Translations under genes and position numbers: made by a program | In this document: positions 17,766 to 26,092 of the stretch, in pieces | Numbering within the stretch: position 1 is the stretch's first letter | Layout: each line of letters starts with the position of its first letter | Notes under the pieces: model-generated | What the model saw: only the letters and a program-made list of their open reading frames with translations | Databases searched by the model: none | Told to the model about the DNA's origin: nothing | Assembly: GCF_003315595.1 (NCBI RefSeq) | Contig: NZ_QNQU01000007.1 | Span: forward strand, 1 to 64,000 | DNA length: 64,000 bases | Source of the DNA: Pedobacter miscanthi | Lineage (GTDB): Bacteria > Bacteroidota > Bacteroidia > Sphingobacteriales > Sphingobacteriaceae | Direction: 5' to 3'

Positions 17766-18163
17766 CCGAAATCCCCACTCAGATATTGCCCTGATGTTTC
17801 CTTTGTTGGAAATCTCTGGCTATGAGCGTACATTTGCCAATTTAGTACCAATTTACTTTTACAGGCTACATGAAAATAACGACTATTATATCAATAGGCA
17901 ACTTCAGTACGATATCGAAATGGAAATAAGAAAAAAAACGCCCTTAAAACCCGCTATTTCTTTTAATTGATAATCAGGTTGCTCTTTCAGGGGATATACG
18001 ACCCTATGATATTAAGCTTATTAACAATAATTTAAACAACCCGCTGGGTGATCAGTCTTCCATACAATTGCCAATAAATTGCCGCTTAATTCTCTTGGGT
18101 ACCAAATATTATTTTATCATGACATGCAGCAATACCCCATTGGATTTTGGTAATGATTTTTAA
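17766..18163 (+). pseudogene. Glycosyltransferase C-terminal fragment
   Basis: The residues following the IS-like repeats, SDIALMFPLLEISGYERTFA and VPIYFYRLHENNDYYINRQL, resemble the end of the catalytic domain in family-2-like glycosyltransferases (a FPLLEMAG motif followed by a LYxY strand). The N-terminal catalytic part is absent. The frame stops at 17970. A neighbouring frame stays open from 17948 to 18163 (LFLLIDNQVALSGDIRPYDI), so a frameshift may have split the remnant. A longer predicted frame that begins at 17632 uses IS-like sequence and is unlikely to be native. Confidence 0.45.
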
Positions 18164-18188
18164 TTAAATAACAAACTAAGTCCTATTG

Positions 18189-18208
18189 GAATCAAAAATG
18201 CTTGATTC
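18189..18208 (-). terminator. Weak hairpin after the S41 peptidase gene
   Basis: GAATCAA and TTGATTC pair around a six-base loop 12 bases past the stop. There is no U-tract. Confidence 0.3.
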
Positions 18209-18220
18209 TATCAATATACA

Positions 18221-20398
18221 TCATTTCTGCCCACTCCATCTTTCTCTAATAACCTGAAAAGCCTTTTTCAACACCAAATCTTCCCGATTTTCAATTGACT
18301 TCCTAGATTGACCAACATGAATATCCGGCAAAACCCCATTTAGGTGATGCTTGCTGCCATCAGAATTTTTAAACAACATCCCTGAGAAGTACACAATCAA
18401 GTTACCCGGGAGATACGCTATATTTACATCTCCATTTGTACCTGCTGTCTCTTCCCCTATAATTGTCCCGAGTTTAAAATCTTTTATCAGTCCCAATAAA
18501 GATTCCGATGCACTTATGGCTGATGCGTCGGTCAAAAATATTACTTGTTGTGTTAGTCTATTTTTAATGTTAGGAAGATATGTTTCGGGGCCCGGATGGA
18601 AACTTAGATGCTCAAGATCAGGATATAAGATTTTGGGGTTAAAGAACCGCACGGTACTGAGGGTATCCCTTAATAGCGCAGGAACCAGATCTGTACTGAT
18701 TGTCTGATCGAAAACATATCCCCGGAGATCAAAAATTATTGACTTGGCAGTCTTTAAAAGCTCAAAATTCTGATCTGTCAAAGAATTTCTTGTGAGATCA
18801 AAATAATAAGTACCAGGTGCAGCCCAGCCATTTTCCTTTTGTAAATAACCTGCATTCCCTGCCGTATAATCTTGGGCCACCTTTGTCCTTTCAATTTCAA
18901 TCTTATGTGTATCTTCATGCCGAAGTAAAGTAACCTCTACTTTCTCATTTTTTTTCCCATTAAGCAGGCGGTTCATCGTCAACAGATCTTTTTTTTGCTT
19001 TGATCCCGATACGTATTGAATTAAGGTATCAACCTGTTTGCCGACAGGAATTCCGTTGACCTTGAGAATAATGTCACCTGGAAAAATGCTATCCATGAGC
19101 CTTTTATCAGAAACATCCTTAACTACAATTTTATTATCTGCCCGAATTAGAGAAATTGGGATAGTATAAGAAGGTTCCATCCCCTTAATTGAAATAAACA
19201 TATGTGCATCGTTATAAAATGAGCACATTCTCTCTATCACCTTTATATATGTTGTATGGGTTTTAGCTGAACTGGCTTCTTGAAGTATTTTGGCCAGAAG
19301 ATGTTCCTGGTTAATTTTTACATCGTCCATATATGGAAAGGAATGTTTAAGTATGTTCCAGAGCATAATTACATCAGCAATCCTTATTTCATTATGTTCA
19401 AATGCCGAAATCCTGTTATAGTTTAGATCGGTGCTACCATTCACTTTACCCCCCGCAACAGGGTAAGTGGAAGACCTGTTACCCAATAGAACAAGAGGCA
19501 TTACAATACTAACGCCCTTAACCACTTCTTTATCGAGGTACTCACCGAATTTAAGTTTTTGATCATAAAGGGCATAGTTTGGATCTATTATTTCAAAAGT
19601 AACCTTTCTTAGTTTGCCAGATGCTTTCTTGGTTGCAGTTGAAATTTCCTGAGGGCTTAAGGATTTTTCTCCATCAATAATCTTAAAAACAGGTTTATCC
19701 ACCGAAAGTGGAATACTGGGATCTGCAGCGAGTTCAAATGCGATCAGTTCAGCTGAACTGTTTATAGTGCCCGTGAAATGATGAACCTCAGTTTCCGTGG
19801 TTTTAAGTTCTATCGAATCCTTTCCGCTTACTATTTTTAATTCGGTGGGTCCGCCATCTTTTCTCTTTACACGTGTTGTGAGGCTAAAGTCGTATTTCAG
19901 TCCGCGGTAAGCCGATACATCATACGTGCCGGTCAACGGAATCTGCATATTGCGATCATTTCCTACAACCGGAGTACGATTTAATCTAATGCTTTTATAA
20001 GGTCTTTCTGAGATACCGCTGTATAGATTAAACCCAAGATGCTGCCATGATATCTCTTTATAGCCATCAGAGATATCCGGCTTTAATCTATCTATACTAA
20101 AACTTTCTTTTTGACGGGTTAAAGTAATTCTGATAGTGGGAGCAATCGGAAGAAATATTTTTCTCAGTTCAACAATAAGTTCATCATCATTATCCACCTT
20201 CATCATGGATTTACTTCCGTTTATCGCCACCCCTTCCCATATTTCCAGTTTGTTTTCGTCTGAAGGATGAAAATATTGGACGTAGCCATAGATTTTGGCA
20301 AATGCCGTTAAATTCCTGATCTGGCGGTTATTCAACTGTCCTAGCACCAAAAGTGGGAACAGTAAAAGAAATAGGATTAGTGTTTTCTTTATGAGCAT
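18221..20398 (-). CDS. S41-family (C-terminal processing) peptidase, secreted
   Basis: The 725-residue precursor has a signal peptide (KKTLILFLLLFPLLVLGQ). A long N-terminal region of mixed helices and strands comes next. A PDZ domain around residue 440 (SIFPGDIILKVNGIPVGK) precedes the S41 catalytic core. The core contains FDLRGYVFDQ near 562 and TDASAISASES near 628, which carries the nucleophile Ser, then GEETAGTNG. Members cut proteins in the periplasm near their C termini. The start overlaps a gene fragment (20389-20799) by 10 bases. Confidence 0.88.
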   Translation of the reverse strand: MLIKKTLILFLLLFPLLVLGQLNNRQIRNLTAFAKIYGYVQYFHPSDENKLEIWEGVAINGSKSMMKVDNDDELIVELRKIFLPIAPTIRITLTRQKESFSIDRLKPDISDGYKEISWQHLGFNLYSGISERPYKSIRLNRTPVVGNDRNMQIPLTGTYDVSAYRGLKYDFSLTTRVKRKDGGPTELKIVSGKDSIELKTTETEVHHFTGTINSSAELIAFELAADPSIPLSVDKPVFKIIDGEKSLSPQEISTATKKASGKLRKVTFEIIDPNYALYDQKLKFGEYLDKEVVKGVSIVMPLVLLGNRSSTYPVAGGKVNGSTDLNYNRISAFEHNEIRIADVIMLWNILKHSFPYMDDVKINQEHLLAKILQEASSAKTHTTYIKVIERMCSFYNDAHMFISIKGMEPSYTIPISLIRADNKIVVKDVSDKRLMDSIFPGDIILKVNGIPVGKQVDTLIQYVSGSKQKKDLLTMNRLLNGKKNEKVEVTLLRHEDTHKIEIERTKVAQDYTAGNAGYLQKENGWAAPGTYYFDLTRNSLTDQNFELLKTAKSIIFDLRGYVFDQTISTDLVPALLRDTLSTVRFFNPKILYPDLEHLSFHPGPETYLPNIKNRLTQQVIFLTDASAISASESLLGLIKDFKLGTIIGEETAGTNGDVNIAYLPGNLIVYFSGMLFKNSDGSKHHLNGVLPDIHVGQSRKSIENREDLVLKKAFQVIRERWSGQK

Positions 20399-20799
20399 AT
20401 AAATTTTAAAATAACGTTCTTTAACTTTTTTTCATCTTCTTCAATACTCTTGTTCATTGAAGGCATCGATTTTGTAACTCCTTCACTTGAAGCTGATAAT
20501 ATCGGTATCTGGTTTGGTTCACCTGTCCGATCATCAATTGAACTCCGGGTACTTATAGACTTGCTCCAACTTTTTTCCAGCTCTTCTGCGCTTTGATCGA
20601 AGTCCGAGATCAAGATACCTCCTTTTTTAATTAAACCGGCAATTTGCTCGTTTTTCAACCATGTTTCATTATTTCCATATATTACAAGATCAACGGCTAA
20701 TCTGGGGATTTCGGTAATAGTAGACACCAGATTCCGTTCCAAACTGTGCACCCGGGGATTTACCCAATTTGGAGAAGGGCAAGCTAAGAAAAGGCCCAA
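20389..20799 (-). pseudogene. Gene fragment of unrecognised family behind an IS-like end
   Basis: About 115 protein-like residues (from NLVSTITEIPRLAVDL onward, including WLKNEQIAGLIKKGG) end just inside the S41 peptidase start. The first 20 codons fall in IS21-end-like sequence (AACTGTGCACCC at about 20737-20748), so the true N terminus is missing. I do not recognise the family. It has no signal peptide or membrane segment. Confidence 0.4.
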
Positions 20800-21059
20800 A
20801 TATATTTATTCCTGCTAAAACCTGGGAAATCCAGATCCCAAGTGTTTTTATCCTCCAAACTCCCAGGCTTTGGCCAAATTGAACTCCAAATCATGATTTG
20901 GAGCTGAAACAAGCTCCCGAATACCATATTCCACACCAGAAAACTGATTCTGAAAATCAGATTAACAACTCTGAAAAAAAATTCTAATTTAAGGTGCTTA
21001 GGGCTTCTTTAAATAGTTTATCCGACAGGAAACACCCATAGAATCCAGCCACCATTAAA
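20800..21059. other. Intergenic region between two IS relics
   Basis: No gene is seen. Short repeats of the type CCAAAT or TTTGGAG suggest eroded mobile-element sequence. Confidence 0.3.
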
Positions 21060-21175
21060 AACGGCTTAAAACCACTTAAAATCAGCCGAGTGGCCATTTT
21101 GAAGCAAAAAAAGTGATCAGTTTAAGCCGAAAAAAGTGGCCATTTTAATGTAAAACAAGTGGCCACTTTTTGGAT
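21060..21175. mobile_element. Relic IS21-type terminus
   Basis: Four spaced repeats, GAGTGGCCATTTTGAAGC, AAGTGATCAGTTTAAGCC, AAGTGGCCATTTTAATG and AAGTGGCCACTTTTTGG, form the kind of multi-site end bound by IS21-family transposases. The truncated recombinase ends exactly where this begins. No transposase gene remains. Confidence 0.6.
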
Positions 21176-21763
21176 AATCTCCACATTAATGGTAGAACGA
21201 TAAGTACTGATTGATTTTGGCCGGGTGCCCTTGGCAGCGTGATATTCCTCAAATTTGGCGAATCCCTCTTTCAGGCTAATACCAATAATTTCTTTCTTGA
21301 GTTTGATATTGGCATTTTGATCTAATAGGTTCCAACCGCTTTCTAGCGCTACCTTATAGGCCTCACAAAGGTTACTGAAGTGTCGTTGTTTTTCCTTTGG
21401 ATCTTTTAATCGGTTAAGTTTTTTGGTCACCCGGATTCTTTCCATTCTCTCAGATAGCGGACTAAAATAAAAAAACTCCACGTACCAACGTTGCTTGGTC
21501 TCATTCTTCGGGGTCGCAGCAATACTTAAGGATTTTTTTCTGCCCTTTACAATGCGGGGTATTGTATAAGGTAACTCAGGAATCGCCATAACATCCAAAG
21601 TTATGGGAGCAATATTTTTTATAGCACTATCACGATAGGGCTCCTCAACGATTTTAACCTTATTATTATCTGAAGGATCCGTCTTTCTTCTTGCGTGACG
21701 GCGATTTTGATGGATAATTTTCTTATCCGGTGGCAGACTTTTGGCAGACTTTGCTGCTGACAA
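21176..21763 (-). pseudogene. Tyrosine recombinase (phage-type integrase), N-terminal part only
   Basis: The minus strand encodes the arm-binding and SAM-like core-binding regions of a Bacteroidota integrase: RWYVEFFYFSP, RVTKKLNR, KDPKEKQRHFSNL, and GFAKFEEYHAAKGTRPKSIS. The catalytic domain with the R-H-R-Y residues is absent. The frame runs instead into the IS21-like end and stops at 21122. ATG at 21589 and TTG at 21763 are possible starts. It is a remnant of an integrated element cut by insertion and later loss. Confidence 0.7.
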
Positions 21764-21786
21764 ACAGCTATCTAGCTGTTTGTCAG
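21757..21786. repeat. Near-continuous 14-bp inverted repeat at the recombinase 5' end
   Basis: CTGACAAACAGCTA and TAGCTGTTTGTCAG are separated by only two bases. It lies at the upstream edge of the truncated recombinase and could be a terminator, an operator or a crossover site. Confidence 0.6.
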
Positions 21787-21908
21787 ACTGTTGAAAGTTT
21801 AGGTGGAGAATATCGGAATTTCACCAATATTTGGTTGAATTCTGCAAACCAAAAAGACACCCTGTCTGTTAACCATTCCTACCGATTGACTTAACTTAAA
21901 GGAAAAAC

Positions 21909-22427
21909 ATGGACCAAAATGAATTCAGCCTGATTGCAGACAAACATGCCAGTGCCCTCCATAACCATGCAATGAAATTCACCCATGATGAAGACGAAGC
22001 AAAGGATCTTGTACAGGATACCCTGCTAAAAGGGGTGCGTTTCTGCGCAAACTTCGATAGTGGCACCAATGTAAGGGGCTGGCTTTATGTAATTATGCGC
22101 AATACCTTCATCAATAACTACCGCAAAGACCAGAAGAAACAAAGCCTGATCGTGCAGGAAGAAGAACTCTCAAGTCCAAGGCTGATGAAAAGTTCCACCC
22201 GTAATGCATCAGGATCAACCTTTATGATGGAAGATATCCGAAAGGCACTTGCGAGCGTGCCCAAAGCCTATAGTTACCCCTTCCAACGTTATTTTGAAGG
22301 ATATAAATACGAAGAGATTGCCGCTGAACTTGATATTCCACTCGGCACGGTAAAAACCCACATACACCAAGCAAGGCTTATGCTAAAAAAATACTTAAAA
22401 AATTATCAGGACGGAATTGGAGATTAA
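21909..22427 (+). CDS. ECF-type RNA polymerase sigma factor
   Basis: This 172-residue protein has the two conserved ECF regions: sigma-2 (about 10-75, DEDEAKDLVQDTLLKGVR and GWLYVIMRNTFINNYRK) and sigma-4 (about 110-165, FEGYKYEEIAAELDIPLGTV and KTHIHQARLMLKKYL). It should direct core RNA polymerase to a specific promoter set. No anti-sigma gene (FecR or zinc-finger type) follows, which is common among stand-alone Bacteroidota ECF factors. An AAAGGA lies just before the ATG. Confidence 0.92.
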   Translation: MDQNEFSLIADKHASALHNHAMKFTHDEDEAKDLVQDTLLKGVRFCANFDSGTNVRGWLYVIMRNTFINNYRKDQKKQSLIVQEEELSSPRLMKSSTRNASGSTFMMEDIRKALASVPKAYSYPFQRYFEGYKYEEIAAELDIPLGTVKTHIHQARLMLKKYLKNYQDGIGD

Positions 22428-22660
22428 TGGGGTCCATTACACGTGTCGCCATAAAAACAGCATTCGATCGATACCATTAATTTCAATTTAGCCATTTTTT
22501 TTTGTAAAAAAAAACAGAACAATATCAGCTTAAAACCTACAAGAGCGCCCCGAAAAATATGGCTGCCAGCGATGGAAGCTAACCAGAAACAGATCAACGG
22601 CACTCAGTCAAATATTGCAATTAAGCGCCCATAGAAAAACCTTTTATCGGATTTTTGCGT
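22428..22660. other. Spacer between ECF gene and small RNA candidate
   Basis: Poly-A/T tracts are present. No gene was seen. Confidence 0.3.
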
Positions 22661-22670
22661 ATAATTGTAT

Positions 22671-22756
22671 TGTAGGGGGTGAGAGCCCTACATCCGGCGA
22701 GAGCCAGAGAGCGTTAATTTAGATTGAGGGTAACCATTAATTTGGTTACCCTTTTT
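22671..22756 (+). ncRNA. Candidate small RNA with intrinsic terminator
   Basis: Three hairpins stand in a row. The first is TGTAGGG/CCCTACA (22671-22692, loop GGTGAGAG), and the second is GGC-GAGA-GCC (22696-22705). The third, GGGTAACC/GGTTACCC (22728-22751), is followed by TTTTT and is a textbook terminator. A TATAATTG box lies just upstream. It is too far from the ECF stop (about 300 bases) to be simply its terminator. No Rfam family was recognised. Confidence 0.5.
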
Positions 22757-22759
22757 GTA

Positions 22760-23140
22760 TACTACAACTTTAGTAGTTATGTATTCTAAATCGCGCAAAA
22801 GATAACGTGCTTAAGCGAAATGTAACCTAAAATAGTTACAAATTCCAGGAACCAAATAACAGATTTCCAATCAATTTCCAGCAGAGAATGAAAATGAACT
22901 TGTTGATGTACCTTAAAATTTACCAATGGACCGCGGGTTTCAGTACTTCTTGGGTTAACTTATTTTGCATAGTTAAATAATTTCCCCAATCCAGATAACT
23001 ATGGCAACTTTTCTTTCTGCCATTCGTGCAACAGGACTACTCAATACTGAGTAAAAACTACAGATCATATATCAATGTTATTACAAAGACATTCCTCTAT
23101 AGAATAGTGAGTATCTTGATTATATCTAATCAAACATACC
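22760..23140. other. Upstream region of the LytTR regulator gene
   Basis: No gene is seen. An inverted repeat TTGATTA-TATC-TAATCAA lies at 23116-23133, 8 bases before the start codon, and may be an operator. Confidence 0.35.
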
Positions 23141-23881
23141 ATGAAAAATCCCACCCCCTGTATCATCATAGATGATGAAACAGGAGCCATCCGTACCATC
23201 AGCGACTATGTCAGGCAGATGCCGTGCCTTTACCTGATTGAAACCTACACAGATCCTTTAAAAGCCCTGGCCGATATTTCCATTTTAAAGATTCCGCATC
23301 TGATCTATTGTGACATAGACATGCCCGGATTCACCGGCATCGATTTTGCTGAAAGTCTCAGGAGCGGCCCACACCACATTATATTCACAACCTCTTATGA
23401 GCGTTATGCGCTCAGTGCTTTTCCTTTACGTATACGAAATTACCTGTTGAAGCCATTCGGTCTTGCAGAATTTGTCAAAGGAACAGAAGTAGTACTCAAA
23501 GAGTTTTTTTCACAGCTCGAACTGGAATACGAAACAGAGGATTCTTTCTTTTTCCGTACAGACCCAGAAAAGTATGCCCTGACCAGGGTAATGAAAGGAG
23601 ATATCAGCTATATCCAAGGTTCGAACAACCATATCCACATTTATACCCAACAAAATAACTATTCCGTTTACATGACTTTTACAGAGATAGAGGAAAAGCT
23701 ATCCAGAAACACGAATTTCTTCCGTGTCCAGCGTTCCTATATCATCAACTCCAGCCATGTCAAGGGAATTGCGGGCAACATGGTCAACATCGGAAAATAC
23801 GATGTGTTGATGTCCCCGAATTATAACTCCCTATTTATGAACTGGGTCAATAGCATGTGGCTAAAGACCAGCAGAAAGTAG
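23141..23881 (+). CDS. LytTR-family response regulator
   Basis: This 246-residue transcription factor has a receiver domain (1-120: acidic DD at 11-12, phospho-acceptor D58 in CDIDMPG, and Lys in LLKPFG). A LytTR DNA-binding domain follows from about 145 (DISYIQGSNNHIHIYT, FFRVQRSYIINSSHV). LytTR domains bind direct repeats about two helical turns apart. Such repeats occur at 24074-24104 and 11650-11680. The kinase gene 245 bases downstream is the likely partner. Confidence 0.93.
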   Translation: MKNPTPCIIIDDETGAIRTISDYVRQMPCLYLIETYTDPLKALADISILKIPHLIYCDIDMPGFTGIDFAESLRSGPHHIIFTTSYERYALSAFPLRIRNYLLKPFGLAEFVKGTEVVLKEFFSQLELEYETEDSFFFRTDPEKYALTRVMKGDISYIQGSNNHIHIYTQQNNYSVYMTFTEIEEKLSRNTNFFRVQRSYIINSSHVKGIAGNMVNIGKYDVLMSPNYNSLFMNWVNSMWLKTSRK

Positions 23882-24073
23882 TGCTACTGATTACCTGACT
23901 GGCTTGTATGGGAGGTTGTGATCAACGTGATCGTATCGGTTGTGGGGTCAGTAGTCAGATTACTCTTATTTGCTGAAGAGCGGAAGACAAATACCGTTTT
24001 CCTACTCAATTTGGGGCTTTTTTTCGTTTTCATGAAAGGAAACTAGCCCCAGAAAAAAACTAAAAAGACCGCC

Positions 24074-24104
24074 CGTGGCCAAATGCCAGATTACCGTGGC
24101 CAAA
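24074..24104. promoter_or_regulatory. Candidate LytTR binding site before the kinase gene
   Basis: CGTGGCCAAA occurs at 24074-24083 and 24095-24104, 21 bases apart, with GATTAC at the end of the spacer. The site ends 22 bases before the kinase ATG, so it probably covers the kinase promoter and allows autoregulation. Confidence 0.65.
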
Positions 24105-24126
24105 CCTAAAACCGTCAAGGAAAAAA

Positions 24127-25191
24127 ATGAAAAAATTTATCAAATATTACTGGTGGCACCTTATTCTCTGGTTTTCTTTCATTGTGTATGAAACCCTCGC
24201 AATCTGGACTGTCAGAGGGAAATTCTCAAATACGGAAAACTATCTTTTTCACTATCTCATCAATATCCCAATATCATATCTTGTTTCCGGAATGATACTT
24301 CCCTGTACGATCAAACCAGGCCGGCGGAACATCCCGCTACTGATGTTGCTGATCCTGTTGACCATTTTAATTTTCCTGATATTCAGCAATTTTGCAGACC
24401 GGCTGTTGGCAATGATTAACGGAAGAACCTTTTTTGGGGATTTTGAACTTGATCACATTTTTGTAGGCGCAACGATGTGGAGAGGTATATATTTTATGGG
24501 AATTGGTGTAACCTTATTCTTATACCAATATAGCAAAAGGAGCGACCAAAAATCTGCAAGACTTGAAAAACAAACCATAGAAAAAGACCTCCATCAATCC
24601 CAGCTGGCATTAGAACTGGCAGAGGCAAAGAATGCTTATCTCAGGGCACAGATCAATCCACATTTTATGCTTAGTACCCTTAGCTTCATACATGATAGTA
24701 CAAGAATTACCGACCCAAAAGCTGGCCAGGCAGTACTTCAGCTTTCCAAGGTCCTTCGTTATGCACTGGATACAGAACGGGGTTCTGAAAAAACATTATT
24801 ACGGGCAGAGATCGAGCAGGCAGAAATCCTGTTGAATATCACCCGGATCAGAAAAGAAAAGACATTTATTAACTTACTCTACGATGAAAAAGACTGGGGT
24901 ATAAGGCTCATTCCTTTCATCCTCCCCTCACTGACAGAAAACATGCTTAAACATGGTAATCTCAGCATTTCCTCCGATCCGGGAGAAATAAATGTAGCAG
25001 TCCGCAATAATTGGCTTTTTATTGAAACCAGAAATCTTATCAGCACCGGAATAAACGATAGTGGATTGCACACTGGTCTGGTAAATATAGAACAAAGACT
25101 GCGGCACAGCTATGGTGAGCGGGCCAATATCTCCTATCGAAAACAGGAAGACAGACATTTCACGGTAAATGTATGCTTACCCATAGAATAA
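24127..25191 (+). CDS. LytS/YehU-type sensor histidine kinase
   Basis: The 354-residue inner-membrane protein has four hydrophobic segments (about 10-28, 44-60, 70-88, 118-134) and a short coiled linker. The His_kinase core carries AQINPHFMLSTLSF, with H179 as phospho-acceptor. The ATPase domain has the N box SLTENMLKHG (E271, N272). The final G box reads LHTGLVNIEQRL rather than the usual GxGLGLxN, a modest departure. It pairs with the LytTR regulator encoded just upstream. The signal sensed is unknown. Confidence 0.88.
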   Translation: MKKFIKYYWWHLILWFSFIVYETLAIWTVRGKFSNTENYLFHYLINIPISYLVSGMILPCTIKPGRRNIPLLMLLILLTILIFLIFSNFADRLLAMINGRTFFGDFELDHIFVGATMWRGIYFMGIGVTLFLYQYSKRSDQKSARLEKQTIEKDLHQSQLALELAEAKNAYLRAQINPHFMLSTLSFIHDSTRITDPKAGQAVLQLSKVLRYALDTERGSEKTLLRAEIEQAEILLNITRIRKEKTFINLLYDEKDWGIRLIPFILPSLTENMLKHGNLSISSDPGEINVAVRNNWLFIETRNLISTGINDSGLHTGLVNIEQRLRHSYGERANISYRKQEDRHFTVNVCLPIE

Positions 25192-25426
25192 GACCTAAAG
25201 TCCATTCTGTTTTATTCCATGCATAACCTTATATCGTAAACATGCAATAAATTCCATGCATCCCAACTTATTTAAAACAAAACAGCAAAGAAACCCAAAA
25301 TTTAATCTTTGAATTAAATATCATTTAAGGAATTCCTGCTTGTTTGTTCTTTTGGTGCAAAAAGATTTCAACCACTTCCATGGTAAGCATCGAATAAAAA
25401 ATTTTCTGGCCTAACTTATATTCCTC

Positions 25427-25434
25427 TATCTTTG
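25427..25434 (+). promoter_or_regulatory. -7 box of a near-leaderless transcript
   Basis: TATCTTTG matches TAnnTTTG and ends only 5 bases before the ATG at 25440, so the mRNA leader must be very short or absent. Confidence 0.55.
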
Positions 25435-25439
25435 TATCA

Positions 25440-25670
25440 ATGAGTCTACCCATGCGCATCAACTTTGAGAACAAAGATTATATCTATAATATTCTTACCA
25501 AGGCAATCAGCAAAGATACTATAGAAATAAAAGTCAGCTTACTGGGAGAAGAATTCACGCTGGTCCGTACGCTGGACAAGGAATGGGATGTCTTTGATAA
25601 GACAATAATGGATAACCCTGGCCTGCTCAGGGCTATTGGAAAAAATATCGCCTTACGCTACCGCCTTTGA
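25440..25670 (+). CDS. Small conserved-looking hypothetical protein
   Basis: This 76-residue soluble protein begins MSLPMRINFENKDYIY and alternates strands and helices (IEIKVSLLGEEFTLVRTL). There is no signal peptide or membrane segment. A perfect -7 box right before the ATG supports both the gene and the start. Function is unknown. No neighbour within 250 bases suggests an operon. Confidence 0.55.
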   Translation: MSLPMRINFENKDYIYNILTKAISKDTIEIKVSLLGEEFTLVRTLDKEWDVFDKTIMDNPGLLRAIGKNIALRYRL

Positions 25671-26092
25671 CTATGATCCACCGATACAGTCAGGTTTTCG
25701 ATTACCCTATAGCAAATTCCCCCTATCCTCCGTGCGGACTATGTCAAAAATTTCACACAGATAGATAAATCTCCAGTTCCGGACTCAAATCCGGCAAAGC
25801 TGGAAAAAGTAGCCGGTATCCACTACTAATGGCTGAATTAAAAAGCGTATACTTTTCCCAGTAACCCCAGAAAAAATCTTGGCATCATTTTACCTAGAGT
25901 CCGATCTGGTACTGTAAAATCAATCGGATCAAATCCCCGTTCAATGCAGCTAAGATATCATACGGTTACTTACCCTTCCCAGGAAAGTTTTCATATTTCA
26001 GTTTTGGTTAGTGTTTTAAATATTAATAACTAGCTTTATCTCTAAAAAATACATTTAAATAAATAAGATCCATTAACGCTCAACAATAACCG
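25671..26092. other. Intergenic region
   Basis: No gene, repeat or clear promoter was identified. Confidence 0.35.

Noticed and set aside
17632..17766. N-terminal 45 codons of a longer frame joined to the glycosyltransferase fragment
   Set aside because: The bases are IS21-end-like repeats, so the codons are chance readthrough rather than a native N terminus.
22671..22756. TPP riboswitch (because of GGTGAGAG)
   Set aside because: The rest of the TPP core is missing, and no thiamine gene follows.
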